DNA of 64,000 nt from contig DASVQE010000052.1 in assembly GCA_036389275.1 (NCBI GenBank), positions 62,001-126,000 on the forward strand, read 5' to 3'. Both the position numbers and the translations under genes were made by a program. The DNA comes from QHVT01 sp036389275 (GTDB lineage: Bacteria; Acidobacteriota; Thermoanaerobaculia; Gp7-AA8). Under the pieces are notes generated by a model. It searched no databases. It saw nothing but the letters and a program-made list of their open reading frames with translations, and was not told the DNA's origin. Below, piece after piece: positions 54,406 to 63,707 of this stretch; positions within the stretch are counted from its first letter, which is position 1; every line of letters begins with the position of its first letter.

Positions 54406-55794
54406 ATGTACCGCTTCCTAGCATTCGTCCCCATAGCACTTTTTACGCTAGCCATCAATGCACAAAACTGCGCGGACCTCATCACTATTCAGCAATCTCT
54501 TACGGTCCAAGGGCCGAATGACGCTACCCACGTCGCGGTCATGGACCAAGCTACCCCGCCAAACACCATCGCCGTGGCGGCGACACCGAACGGGACGTGG
54601 ACGATCAGTGCAGCGGACGTAACCACCCTCGGCAATGCTGCGTTGCTCGCAGACACCGCAACGCGTCGAAACTTCAACATCCAGTTCTTGCGCAACGGCA
54701 CGCGCGTCGGTGGGCCTCGACCGTTCATTCGGACAGGGCAAGAGCGCAACATCGTCTGCCCGCCTGTGGCGAATCCGCCCGTCGTAAACCCGCCCGTGGT
54801 AAATCCGCCTGTCGCAAACCCGCCGGCCAATAACGCGCCTCCTCCCGAAGACGCGATCGCAGCATGCAACCGCATCGGTCCCGATCAGATCGCGCTGCTG
54901 GAGCAGGAGCGCAAGGTGCGGCGTGACCCAGGCTTCACCGCACTCTTCTTCACCGCGGACGGTCAACTCTGCCACTGGAACCGACAGTTTGGCGTCGAAG
55001 GTGACCCGATTCACGTTATCCTGATCAACGACGGATCGCTCGCCGGCACGCCGCAGGCGCAGTTCGCGCCGTGCGCACTGGAACCCGCCGGGATCTCGGC
55101 ATACGTCCCCGGGACATTCCCAACACTGCCCCAATCGAACGCGGCAGGCCCTATTCTCTACACGCCACTTCGTCTCCTGCCACGACGCTGCTTCAACGCG
55201 AGCGTCGATATCACCGTCGACGGTCGCAAGCTTGACGCGAACAACAACAGCGTGCCCTTCCAGGGACGCCATACACTCACGCAGTACACGCGCTACCGCA
55301 CCACTCTCCAAGTCGGCACGGCCTTCACCGATCTGCATGACAACACTTACGGCCTGCGCGCCGACGGGACCCAGATGCGCATCTTCAACAAAGGCCCGAT
55401 TAATGAGGGACCAGAATACTTCGCCAGCGTCGTCATTTACTCATTCCCCAGTTACCTGCGCGAATTAAGCAGCCGCGGACGCTACCACTATTTCGGTAGG
55501 GACATCGTCAACGACCAAGGATTTACTGATCGCATCGGTTTGGCACTCGGCGCCTCAGCGAGTAACCCCGGGCGTCGCTTTCTTACCGGGATCTCCTTTG
55601 AAATTGTTCGCGGCGTGAATCTCGTTGGGATGTACGAGTGGGCACGTGTCAAGCGCTTGGTCGGCGTCAAGGAAGATGACGTTTTCGCTGGGGCAGAGAA
55701 CACGATTCCGGTGCGTGACACGTGGGAAAGCTCATTCGCCGGCGGTATCTCACTGGATTTCCGGTACGTAACGCTGCTCTTCTCACGACAATGA
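54406..55794 (+). CDS. Exported protein with Pro-rich linker and probable outer-membrane beta-barrel end
   Basis: A 462-residue protein. ATG 54406 follows GAGAGGAG at a good distance and starts a signal peptide (MYRFLAFVPIALFTLAINAQ). Residues of about 120-145 are an Asn-Pro-Pro-Val repeat linker, followed by a domain with paired cysteines. The last 200 residues alternate polar and aromatic residues and end with F-R-Y-V-T-L-L-F-S-R-Q, resembling the final strands of a beta-barrel. The family was not recognised. Its stop overlaps the next ATG, so it is coupled to the inner-membrane IPT/TIG protein; the two may form an envelope-spanning pair. Confidence 0.65.
   Translation: MYRFLAFVPIALFTLAINAQNCADLITIQQSLTVQGPNDATHVAVMDQATPPNTIAVAATPNGTWTISAADVTTLGNAALLADTATRRNFNIQFLRNGTRVGGPRPFIRTGQERNIVCPPVANPPVVNPPVVNPPVANPPANNAPPPEDAIAACNRIGPDQIALLEQERKVRRDPGFTALFFTADGQLCHWNRQFGVEGDPIHVILINDGSLAGTPQAQFAPCALEPAGISAYVPGTFPTLPQSNAAGPILYTPLRLLPRRCFNASVDITVDGRKLDANNNSVPFQGRHTLTQYTRYRTTLQVGTAFTDLHDNTYGLRADGTQMRIFNKGPINEGPEYFASVVIYSFPSYLRELSSRGRYHYFGRDIVNDQGFTDRIGLALGASASNPGRRFLTGISFEIVRGVNLVGMYEWARVKRLVGVKEDDVFAGAENTIPVRDTWESSFAGGISLDFRYVTLLFSRQ
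54766..54825 (+). repeat. Four 15-base repeats encoding VxNPP
   Basis: Four direct 15-base units at 54,766, 54,781, 54,796 and 54,811 encode VANPP, VVNPP, VVNPP and VANPP. Apart from V/A at the second codon, the differences are synonymous third-position changes. This builds the flexible linker of the exported protein and is a possible slippage site. Confidence 0.7.
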
Positions 55795-56969
55795 CCACTC
55801 CCAACTGGCCGCATCTCGTCCGATACGCACCGGTCTTCGGCGTGCTCACGCTCCTCGCGGTCTGGGGTGTGTGCGGGATGTTTGCTGGTTGGCGCGTACA
55901 ACGGTGGTGGTGCGGTGCAGACAAGAAACCCAGCACGTCGAAATTCCAACTCTTCTTGTGGACGACGGTCGTCCTATTTGCTTACAGCACGATCACGGCA
56001 CGGTTCATCCTCAAAGGATTGGCCGTGGCGATCGACCCCAAGTGTGGCACGCTACCGAGCAACATTCTCGTAGTCCTTGGGCTGAGCGGTGCTACCGCGG
56101 CCGTCGCGAAGGGCATCACCGTGGGATACATCAACTCTGGCCGTCTGGCCAAAAACAACGACGCCGCGCCGGGCGCGCCGACGGGCGGCGTGCTCACCTC
56201 TGATGAGGGTGAGCCAGATTTGAGCAAATTGCAGATCACGGCATGGACGTTCGTCGCGATCGTGATTTACCTCATCCAGTTTTTTCGAGCCTTGCCCTCG
56301 ATTCCAGGCGACGGGATTGACGCCCCGGGATGTGCGGTTCCAGACATCGATGCCACGCTCATGGTGCTCATGGGCCTCAGCCAAGGAGCCTACGTCGGTA
56401 AGAAACTCGTAACGATGGACACGCCGCGTATCGCGAGCATCACGCCGCAGCGCGGCCCCATCGGTACGGTCGTGACCGTCCACGGCGCATCCTTCGGCGC
56501 GGCACAGCAGGGCAGCACGATACTGATTGATGGACAGCCGGTGCCGCTCGTCGCGACGTCCTGGGCTGATACCCAAATCACCTTCAGCATGCCGCTAGCG
56601 CAGCCATCCGGCATCGCGTGGAGTCCTGGGCCGCACACGATCAGTTTGCTCGTCGGTGGGCGCGCCGCGGAGGGCGCGCTCGCCTTCACGCTTACCCCGC
56701 CCACCATCACCGCGATCGCGCCCGGCATCGCAAAACCAGGCACTGCGGTCACACTCTATGGCTTCTTTGGCGCCCCAGATCCGACAAGTGTCGTGCTCAT
56801 GGACGGGACCGTGCTGCCCGCTGGTGTCAGTTGGGCGCAAGACACGATCACGGTCTTGATTCCTAGTCAGTATGTAAGCGGTGCCGCGTGGCAGCCGAAT
56901 CAGAACGTGCAGCTCAGCGTACGCGTCCAAGGCATCGTGAGCAATGCGATGCTCGTCACTATTACCTGA
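55791..56969 (+). CDS. Membrane protein with two IPT/TIG domains
   Basis: A 392-residue protein whose ATG overlaps the previous stop (ATGA). The N-terminal 200 residues hold about four hydrophobic segments (VFGVLTLLAVWGVCGMFAG; LFLWTTVVLFAYSTITARFI; LVVLGLSGATAAVAKGITVG; WTFVAIVIYLIQFFRALPS). Two tandem Ig-like IPT/TIG domains follow, recognisable by ITPQRGPIGTVVTVHGASFG and ITAIAPGIAKPGTAVTLYGF. Such domains bind proteins or sugars in the envelope. The family is not otherwise recognised. It is coupled to the beta-barrel-like protein and is the last gene of the plus-strand run that begins at 52.8 kb. Confidence 0.75.
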   Translation: MTTPNWPHLVRYAPVFGVLTLLAVWGVCGMFAGWRVQRWWCGADKKPSTSKFQLFLWTTVVLFAYSTITARFILKGLAVAIDPKCGTLPSNILVVLGLSGATAAVAKGITVGYINSGRLAKNNDAAPGAPTGGVLTSDEGEPDLSKLQITAWTFVAIVIYLIQFFRALPSIPGDGIDAPGCAVPDIDATLMVLMGLSQGAYVGKKLVTMDTPRIASITPQRGPIGTVVTVHGASFGAAQQGSTILIDGQPVPLVATSWADTQITFSMPLAQPSGIAWSPGPHTISLLVGGRAAEGALAFTLTPPTITAIAPGIAKPGTAVTLYGFFGAPDPTSVVLMDGTVLPAGVSWAQDTITVLIPSQYVSGAAWQPNQNVQLSVRVQGIVSNAMLVTIT

Positions 56970-57020
56970 CGGCGAGTCTCGCCAGGCTCGAAGGAGTCGC
57001 CGGTCGGGGCGACGTTCTAA

Positions 57021-57311
57021 CTATCGGAGCCGGAAACGACGCAGTCTCGCGATCGTCAAGCGCGCGAGGAGGTCGCTGCGCGGCACGTTGAGCGCTCGGC
57101 ACAAGCGCAGGACTACGACGACGCCTGCTTCTTTTGCGCCCGTCGCGATGCGACTTACGTGATGCTGGACGAGATCCGCACGCTCGGCGAGTTCTTCCTG
57201 CGAAAGGCCGCGTAACTTGCGGTACGCCGCACGTCCTGACCCAGGGTTCGTAGGCCGCCCGCTGCATTTCTGACTTGCGGCCCGCCGACTTCCGACTTGC
57301 GGACCGAACAC
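57021..57311 (-). CDS. XRE-family helix-turn-helix regulator
   Basis: A 96-residue frame with a Cro/C1-type helix-turn-helix in the middle (YRKLRGLSQEELAERADLVQ and HHVSRIATGAKEAG, then LCRALNVPRSDLLARL). The recognition region is slightly degenerate compared with the usual VSRIETGKREP pattern. The 30 residues before the domain look non-coding, so the real start is uncertain. GACTTGCGG is repeated 22 bases apart at 57,272 and 57,294, over the putative 5' end, and may be its operator. It converges with the plus-strand IPT/TIG gene. Confidence 0.6.
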   Translation of the reverse strand: MFGPQVGSRRAASQKCSGRPTNPGSGRAAYRKLRGLSQEELAERADLVQHHVSRIATGAKEAGVVVVLRLCRALNVPRSDLLARLTIARLRRFRLR

Positions 57312-57326
57312 TCACCCGTTCCGCGG

Positions 57327-58201
57327 CTAGGATTCGGTGGATACGTTCACACGTAGGTACGTCGACTCAGGTATCTTCGGTGAGAGCGCAGGGCGATGCG
57401 CGCGGATCATCTCTAGCGGAAACGCGATGCGCGTGCCAAGCAAGCAGTGCTCCTGCTTGCGGACCTCGATGGCGATACGACGAGCCGTTCCTCGTTCGTT
57501 CCGGCGATGATTTCGTCCCACGTACCAATGCGAAACACCGCGCCGCCACTCACACCATGCGGGTCGGGCGGTCGCTGCACACGCGCCGTGCGCGACACCA
57601 TCTTCTTCGCATCGAAATCGATGCACACGTGCGTCTCCAACTGAAATCCACGTGGATACTTTTCCGGCGACAGCGCGTCGCTGGTGAGACGCAGCGGCTC
57701 GATCGTCAGAACACCACCGCGCGGGCCATCGTGCTGCGAGCTGGGATACGCGACGAACGTGTACCGCGTGCGTGGGCCCGGCGCATCACTCGGATCAATT
57801 TGCGTGACATCCAGGAACCGGAAGTGCGTCCCCACCTCATCGCGGAGCGCCGGGGATAACGGTACTGCGCCGATATCGATCCAGTCATCCTCCCGGCGAC
57901 CTGAGGCCGGCAACGGTGATTTCAAGGCTTGTCCGCCGATCGGCACCAGCGCACCGCGACCGGGCACCTCGATATTCGTCATGGCCCGACGGTTCTCATC
58001 CAGGACATGCGCGGCCGTGACGAGAAATCCCTCGTCGTGCACCTGCACAAGCACGCCGGAGCCGATCACGTACCGCTGGCCGCGCTCGTCTGTCCCGTAG
58101 AGTGGAACGACGTACTTCGCGACACGATCTTCTACGAGCGCGAGGCGGCGATTGAATTCACGATGCGCGCGCGAAAGCGCCGGGAGTCTGAACTTCGCCA
58201 T
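57327..58201 (-). pseudogene. Second trypsin-like serine protease, C terminus frameshifted
   Basis: Starting at ATG 58201, the sequence shows GSGVLVQVHDEGFLVTAAHV (His65), DDWIDIGAVPL (Asp109) and DPHGVSGGAVF (Ser218), a complete chymotrypsin-fold triad, with no signal peptide. After residue 236 (AGTNEERLV) the frame ends in unlikely sequence at 57,413, while the next frame continues with IAIEVRKQEHCLLGTRIAFP and EMIRAH, which is what the family's last strand and helix look like; it ends at 57,327. A single lost base near 57,480 explains this. All catalytic residues precede the lesion. The XRE gene 33 bases upstream is probably its regulator and operon partner. Confidence 0.7.
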
Positions 58202-58233
58202 TCCTCATGCCGAGAACACCAGCGGGCCCGTTG

Positions 58234-58500
58234 CTACTCCTCGCGGCGCGATCGCCGCTTCTCGGGGAGATTGCTCACGTACGTCTTCGTGAACGCCGTG
58301 AAGAACTCGCTCGGTGCGACGCCGATCGCCTTCGCGAGGTAGACGATGTTCTCGAGTCCGAGATTGCGCTTGCCGCCTTCGACCTGCGAGAGGTACGTCC
58401 AGTGGATGTCCGCCCGGTCGGCGACCTCCTCCTGCGTGAGCCCTGCCTCCTCGCGCAGCTTGCGGAGCGTCTGACCGAAGAGCTCGCCGACCGAAGCCAC
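58234..58500 (-). CDS. XRE-family transcription regulator
   Basis: An 88-residue intact protein with a standard Cro/C1 helix-turn-helix: LREEAGLTQEEVADRADIHW and TYLSQVEGGKRNLGLENIV, followed by a short basic tail. It starts at ATG 58500, 96 bases from the divergent plus-strand gene. The region between holds a direct-repeat operator candidate. It probably represses itself and the downstream protease gene, and perhaps the divergent gene. Confidence 0.82.
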   Translation of the reverse strand: MASVGELFGQTLRKLREEAGLTQEEVADRADIHWTYLSQVEGGKRNLGLENIVYLAKAIGVAPSEFFTAFTKTYVSNLPEKRRSRREE

Positions 58501-58535
58501 ACGGCCACTCTAGGAACGCCTCCGATTTGCGACCA

Positions 58536-58572
58536 TAGACTTTGAGCCAAGTATCTGCTTAGACTATCAGCC
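58536..58572. promoter_or_regulatory. Direct-repeat operator candidate
   Basis: TAGACTTTGAGCC (58,536-58,548) and TAGACTATCAGCC (58,560-58,572) are 13-base direct repeats 24 bases apart, between the divergent XRE gene and the exported-protein gene. Their spacing of slightly over two helical turns suits a dimeric repressor binding one face. The second repeat lies 24 bases before ATG 58597. Confidence 0.55.
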
Positions 58573-58596
58573 AAAAGCGACAAGGAGGTTAGCCGA

Positions 58597-59509
58597 ATGC
58601 GTCGAGTTCTCATCGCGCTCCTGCTGCTCGGCGTGCCAACGCTCCATGCGTCAGGCCCGAAGCCCTGCGCTGATACCGGCGAGTCATCATCGACACGAAC
58701 GATCACGCCGAATTTCGGGACAGCGATGAAGGCTGAGGACGTACCAAAGAGCATGCGCCAGGCTGCAGTGAACGGCTGGAGCGTCTCCTACGTCCCACGG
58801 AACGAGCGTACTCCCGATGGTCTGGCGGTGATGGCTGCACGGCGGTTCACGTTCGGTAAGAAGACGTTCTACCTGCTCACGGTCCGCGGCGAGATGAGTA
58901 TCTTCAGTACTGCATGCGAGCGTGACTGGTGTGCGGAGTTCACATGGTGGCCGGCAACGGCGACGTTCGTTGCTGACGCGGCGCGGCCGCGCCAGGTGGT
59001 GCCGGGGCGATGAGTGGTACTTGCTCACCGCCGATGGCCCGATTCTCGTTGCCACCGACGCGTTCAGCGAAGGCTACGTCTGGGAGGAGGATTGCTCATT
59101 GCGAGCGCTCACGGATGCCGCAACCGGCCAGGCGGTCCGACCACCGACAACGACTGCCGCGCCGAAGGCTCCTGCGCCATCACCCTTGCCTTCGCACATG
59201 GAGAGCGTGTGCGCACCGAGCGAGACCGTCGCGTGCTTCGAGGCGCGCAGCCTGCGCGTCACCGACACCGCGGGACGCCCGGTACCGGTCATCGCGCGCG
59301 ATGGTCGGACGGCAAGCTTCTCACATGGACCGGTGAGCGCTGTCGTCGTCGCTGTAACTGCTACGTGCGCGACCGGGAATGTCTTACGTGCGCGCATCAC
59401 GAGCACTAGCGAGTACCAGGTCACGTTCCGCAACATTCACACGAACAAGACGCAGCAGGTTGCGGTCACGCCGAAGGGAGCCACCGGGGCGACACTCCCC
59501 TGCGACTAG
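58597..59509 (+). pseudogene. Exported protein of unknown function, split by a frameshift
   Basis: ATG 58597 with AAGGAGG upstream starts a signal peptide (MRRVLIALLLLGVPTLHASG). The first frame ends at 59,013 after QVVPGR. One extra base in the run CCGGGGCGATG near 59,010 would let it continue as DEWYLLTADGPILVATDAFS in the next frame, which stays open to 59,509 and holds several Cys residues, a Pro/Ala-rich linker and a beta-rich end. About 300 residues in all. Several Cys residues suggest disulphides in the periplasm. No family was recognised. It is divergent from the XRE-protease pair and shares its control region. Confidence 0.6.
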
Positions 59510-59579
59510 CCCAGTCCGGAGCTTTTTTCGCTTGAACACGCCGCCGATACAAACTCCTGAAGCGGCAGCACAAGAATCC

Positions 59580-61236
59580 TCAGATCTCGTAAGTCCGTTG
59601 CCCAAGCCATCGATTCAATGTCTCGTTCACGCCTGAATCGCTCGTCGGCAGTCGCTCGCGTACCGCCTCCTCAAACATGTTTAGCAATGTACCCTGCCGT
59701 CGACGAGCGAGGATCTTGAATACCTCGACAATCATCGCCGGCTCGTCGTGCACGAGGAGATCGATGGTTGATCCCGACCGACCCACTCTCCTCGATTGCG
59801 CGGACGAGAAGCCCACTCTCGCTGCCACGTGCGGCCTCGTACGCGATGCTGGCCCACGCGGCTGGTGATGTCGCATGTTCGCCGGCACGTTCTACGTAAT
59901 CGATGACGCGCTGTAGGTCACCGCGCGCTGCGAGCGTAGCAACCACATACTCGAAGAGTGGCGAGGTGCGCAGCCGTGGCAAAATACCATCAGCGATCCG
60001 CCATAGAAGATTGTTATCCTCATATGTCAAACCGAGTGCGCTAACGAGTAGCGGCAAGTCCTCATCATCTATTGAGTCTATGTGCGCTAGAAGCCATTCA
60101 ACAGTCTCGTCAAACAGCGACGCGATCGGAAACGCTTCGTCGAGCGTGTCAAATACCGCGTAGTGATGCGGACACGCGACGACGGCGTGAGCCGCTATAC
60201 CGTCCCGACTCCAATAATCGCGCAGCCGATCTAGCGAATCCGAGTTGCGCGTGACCCATCGCGAACGAACCAGATGCAAAAGTGCTTCGCGAAATACCCG
60301 TCGATCAGGCGCAAAATCTTCAAAGATTCTGCGTACCAGGATCTCGCGTGCTGGCCCCTTGCGGAGTCGTTGAAGAATCACGATGATTTGCAGGAGCAAG
60401 ACCTCATTGGCGGATGACGGATCGTTGCGCAAGGCATCGACGTCCTCGCGCGTCCGATAGTCAACGCTCGTTGCGGAGTGCGAGGGCAGAACACTAACGT
60501 TTGGGATCTCGGTTGTCTCGGAAATTTGCGGCGTTCGTTCGGAGAGAACGATTGAAGTACTTTCGGCGGCAACCACCTCACGAAGCGCGACTGCTGTTGC
60601 AGCACGATGGCGTTCCTCCTGAATCGCACGCACGACCCCAAAACGTTTCTCTGGCGCCATGCCAATGAGCGCGCGATGCGCGTGGTCATCATCGGGCGAA
60701 ACCACCCGGTCGGATTGCTTAGCAGTCAAGGCCTGCAGTAGTTCTGCAGGAGTAGCCGTGGTAATCACATGTCCCACGACGCCGTAGCCATTAACAACTA
60801 TGGTGCTTGGACGCTGTGGTACGTCGAGGTTGACGCCGAAACTCTTTGCCGTTCGCTTGCCCAATGCGGTTGACGCGAACGGGTGAAGATCAAAAGTCGC
60901 GCCGCTCCAGCCCGTGATGCTGTCATAGATCGTACTGAGACGTCGGTAGAGTCCCCATCCGTCGTATAAGACACGCTCGATCTGCACAGCATCCAAGTCG
61001 CCTGCCGCGTGGCCTTGGACGAAGTCGATGAACGTCCTTCGCGTGAAGGTGAGTACGCCGTTACTCCACTCGGTGTCCTCGGGGATCGTGTCGCGGAGCC
61101 GATCGCAGAACGCGAAAACAACCCGCGTGCTGTTTTCAGCTGCACCCCACTCGCGTGTGGCGACACGGTGGGAGTTTTCTCGTGCGAGCCACGCCAGCCA
61201 CAGCGTCCATGCGAGGTTGAACTGATCACTGGTCAT
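59580..61236 (-). pseudogene. Large protein of unknown function, frameshifted near its end
   Basis: Starting at ATG 61236 (MTSDQFNLAWTLWLAWLARE; an upstream ATG at 61287 is possible but overlaps the divergent gene), the main frame runs to about 59,775 and then degenerates, while the adjacent frame continues as STIDLLVHDEPAMIVEVFKI and ends ETLNRWLGQRTYEI at 59,580. One extra base near 59,775 accounts for this. The full product is about 550 residues. The C-terminal half is helical and reads like a helical-repeat or winged-helix-containing region (REILVRRIFEDFAPDRRVFR). No Walker motif or membrane segment is seen. No family was recognised. It starts about 20 bases from the divergent gene at 61,258. 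Confidence 0.55.
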
Positions 61237-61257
61237 GCGCGCAAAAGCTTTAAACCC

Positions 61258-61847
61258 ATGGACATCCTCCACGCCAACATGGGACATGAGTTAAAGACCA
61301 GGTATCTCCACGACCGCTCGAAAACCCTACGCGTGTCATGGGAGCCACGCGTGCGCTATCGCAGGATCGAGATACGAGATGAATCTCGGTGGAGCGACTA
61401 CTACTGCAACCTCACCCTCACCGACGATGACACTTCGATTGCTCTCGTCGTGACGCTGCGCAACCGCGATCGGCTGCAACAGCGTGGAGCCGCGAACGCC
61501 ATTCACTTCGATCACCCCAAGTTCCCTGAGTACGCGATCCGATTCGGGGAACTCCACTGCCGAAGAATGCCTGAGATCGCCGCACAAATCGATACCACCC
61601 TAGCCAAACTTCTCGACCGTCCCCCGCCGTGCAGCATCGGTGGTTTCGACTACGAACGCCACTGGCGACCAGCGGCGCGCACGATCCTGCCCACCGTCGT
61701 CCGTGCGCGGCAAACGATCGATCGTGCAACCTGTCCCAGCGTCGGCATCAACGATATCGTCGACGGCCTGCTCCAGAACCGCACGCCTTCTACGACAGCA
61801 TTCGCGTGTCGGCCGACTACGAAAGTACCAAAAACCTCTTTGGCTGA
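61258..61847 (+). pseudogene. Protein of unknown function, frameshifted near its end
   Basis: ATG 61258 (MDILHANMGHELKTRYLHDR) or the Met seven codons later starts a frame of mixed alpha/beta character (YYCNLTLTDDDTSIALVVTL). After GINDIVDGLLQN the frame turns implausible, but the neighbouring frame continues as PHAFYDSIRVSADYESTKNL and stops at 61,847. One lost base near 61,783 explains it; the full protein is about 196 residues. No family was recognised. Its divergent, closely spaced arrangement with the 550-residue gene suggests that the two are regulated together. Confidence 0.5.
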
Positions 61848-61912
61848 ACGCCGGCCCTGCCTGAGAGCTTTCTGGTGTGTACCCGCCACATCGTGAGGCG
61901 TGGAGGTGCAGC

Positions 61913-62116
61913 GTGAGCGTTCGTGATGAGGTGCCGCGACTCTCGATCACGCGAGATCCCGATTCGATTCGAGACGACCGATGCCGCGTCGCTGATGGGT
62001 CTTCGTGGCCCGTTCGCCTCGTCATTCCGCTCTCGGTTGGCGAAGCTGTCGTGAGCTGGGTGGTTCCGACGCCCATCCGGTGCGAGTCGTGTGGCCAGAC
62101 GCGGGAGAGACCATGA
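61913..62116 (+). CDS. Small protein leading the second lipoprotein/membrane module
   Basis: A 67-residue protein. GTG 61913 is selected because GGAGGT lies six bases upstream; an ATG-less upstream extension reads into non-coding sequence. The product begins VSVRDEVPRLSITRDPDSIR, is beta-rich and carries one CESC pair near its end. The stop overlaps the next ATG (ATGA). No family was recognised. Confidence 0.55.
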   Translation: MSVRDEVPRLSITRDPDSIRDDRCRVADGSSWPVRLVIPLSVGEAVVSWVVPTPIRCESCGQTRERP

Positions 62117-62886
62117 GATTCCTGCTCGTCGTCCTCCTCTTCGCCACCGCGTGTGATGAGTCGTCCTTCTCTGCGTCGGCGTCCGTGCTTCATCGTGCCG
62201 CGGGCATCGAGGCGCGGGTGGTCGTTCCTGAGACGGTCGATCTCTTGCTGGATGCGACGGAGCACTCGCCGGGCAATCTTGACACGCTGGCGCTACAGCT
62301 CGACGCGATCCTTCCGGTTCTCGCTGATCGGTCGGGTGTGGTTCGTCTGTTCGTCGTGCGCGAGTCGGTCGACGCGACCGTCGTCGTCTCCTCATTCTCC
62401 TTCGCGGCTTCGCGGAGTTCGAATTTGCACGTGCAGGCGCGCGAGCGCGCCGCGATGATCGCCGCAGCGCGCGAGCAACTCCTGCGTGCCGCGCACGCGT
62501 CGAGTACGCCCATTCCGCGACGCAGTCCGTTGTTTGCTGCCCTCACGCGTATCGGCATGACGAGCACGCCGTACCCGACGCGCACGATCGTGTTGCTCTC
62601 TGATCTGCGCACCGAGGAGGCGAGCGGTGCTGCGCGGATCGCCTGGGAGTGTGGCCCGATCGACGTGGAGACGCTTGTGCCGGTGCTTGATCGCGAGCGG
62701 CTCCTCCTGCCGGACTCGCTGCGCGGCGTGAGGGTCGTTGCGGCGTTCTTCGACATCAGTCCTGCATCCAAGTGTCAGAACACGGTCGCGCGCCATCTTG
62801 CGTTGCGCGAGGCGTGGCAGCAGCTCATCGCGCGCGCAGGTGCGCGCATCACGTTTACGAGTGGACCGTATGGAGGCGAACGATGA
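62113..62886 (+). CDS. Lipoprotein with vWA-like fold (second copy of the theme)
   Basis: A 257-residue protein with a lipoprotein signal MRFLLVVLLFATAC, with lipidation at Cys14, overlapping the gene before and the gene after by four bases each. The body is alpha/beta. VETVDLLLDATEHSP-like sequence near residue 40 and RTIVLLSDLRTEEA near residue 160 occupy the positions of the first metal-binding strand and a later strand of a vWA domain, but the canonical DxSxS is not intact (D-A-T-E-H-S). It parallels the lipoprotein at 51,603 in size, signal and neighbourhood, next to a coiled-coil membrane protein. The vWA assignment is tentative. Confidence 0.65.
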   Translation: MRFLLVVLLFATACDESSFSASASVLHRAAGIEARVVVPETVDLLLDATEHSPGNLDTLALQLDAILPVLADRSGVVRLFVVRESVDATVVVSSFSFAASRSSNLHVQARERAAMIAAAREQLLRAAHASSTPIPRRSPLFAALTRIGMTSTPYPTRTIVLLSDLRTEEASGAARIAWECGPIDVETLVPVLDRERLLLPDSLRGVRVVAAFFDISPASKCQNTVARHLALREAWQQLIARAGARITFTSGPYGGER

Positions 62887-63707
62887 AAGTGGTGGAGGGA
62901 GTTGTTCAGTACTTTCGATGGCAGATCGTGAGCTGGCGCGTCCGTCGTCATGCGGAAGCGAATGCGTACCACGGACTCGAAGGCAAGGCGGGACAGGTGC
63001 TCGCTGCCGAACACGGCACGCTAGCGGCCGGCCCGACGGAGTTGTTTGCTGATGAGACGCCGCCGGACACGACGCGCGCGCAGGCCACGGTCAACGAGCT
63101 TGGCGAAGCGCTCGCGCCCTACGCGTGGTACCCGCTCATCCCGATCCTCCTCGTCTTCTTCGGCTTCATTGGTTGGCGCGGGAGCACGCGGCTCTTCCTC
63201 GCCAGCGGTTTTCCCGCGACGGACGCCATGCTCCTGGGCGTCATGCTCGAATCCTTCAACGTGTTTCTCGTCTGGCTGCTCCACCAGGCGTGGCTGCGCC
63301 CGTACGACGGGACGAGCCGTCGCACGGTGCACCTGACGCTGCTCACGATCGTCTATCTGCTCCTCATCGGTTGCATGGTCGCGCTGCGCCTGGGCCAGGC
63401 AGACCCGAGCGAACCCGTATTTCTGCGGTTGGCCAACGCTGGGTTGATCGTCGCCAGCGTCGTGGGCCCGGCCTTCGCGATCGAAATCCTCGCGCGCATC
63501 GGCTACCGCATCGCGCCGCTCTTGTATCGACGGAATCGCGCGGCGCGCATCATCAGGGAGGCAGAGGGAGCACACCGTCGCAACCTTGCGCAGCGCGAGG
63601 ACTTGGCGCGGCGCACCGCACTCTGGTCGGAGCAAGCGACGAAGCTGGAGAACCTCTATGAGATGGAGTACGCCAAAGCAGCCAAGCGCTTCTCAAGAGG
63701 TGAGTGA
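62883..63707 (+). CDS. Membrane protein with C-terminal coiled coil
   Basis: A 274-residue protein, ATG overlapping the lipoprotein stop. Hydrophobic segments: YPLIPILLVFFGFIGWRG, MLLGVMLESFNVFLVWLLHQ, LTLLTIVYLLLIGCMVALRL and NAGLIVASVVGPAFAIEILA. They are followed by a basic cytoplasmic coiled coil (RIIREAEGAHRRNLAQREDL). It resembles the protein at 50,443 in layout (membrane pairs, then coiled coil), not clearly in sequence. The stop and the next ATG overlap (TGATG). It probably forms a complex with the lipoprotein. Confidence 0.72.
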   Translation: MKVVEGVVQYFRWQIVSWRVRRHAEANAYHGLEGKAGQVLAAEHGTLAAGPTELFADETPPDTTRAQATVNELGEALAPYAWYPLIPILLVFFGFIGWRGSTRLFLASGFPATDAMLLGVMLESFNVFLVWLLHQAWLRPYDGTSRRTVHLTLLTIVYLLLIGCMVALRLGQADPSEPVFLRLANAGLIVASVVGPAFAIEILARIGYRIAPLLYRRNRAARIIREAEGAHRRNLAQREDLARRTALWSEQATKLENLYEMEYAKAAKRFSRGE

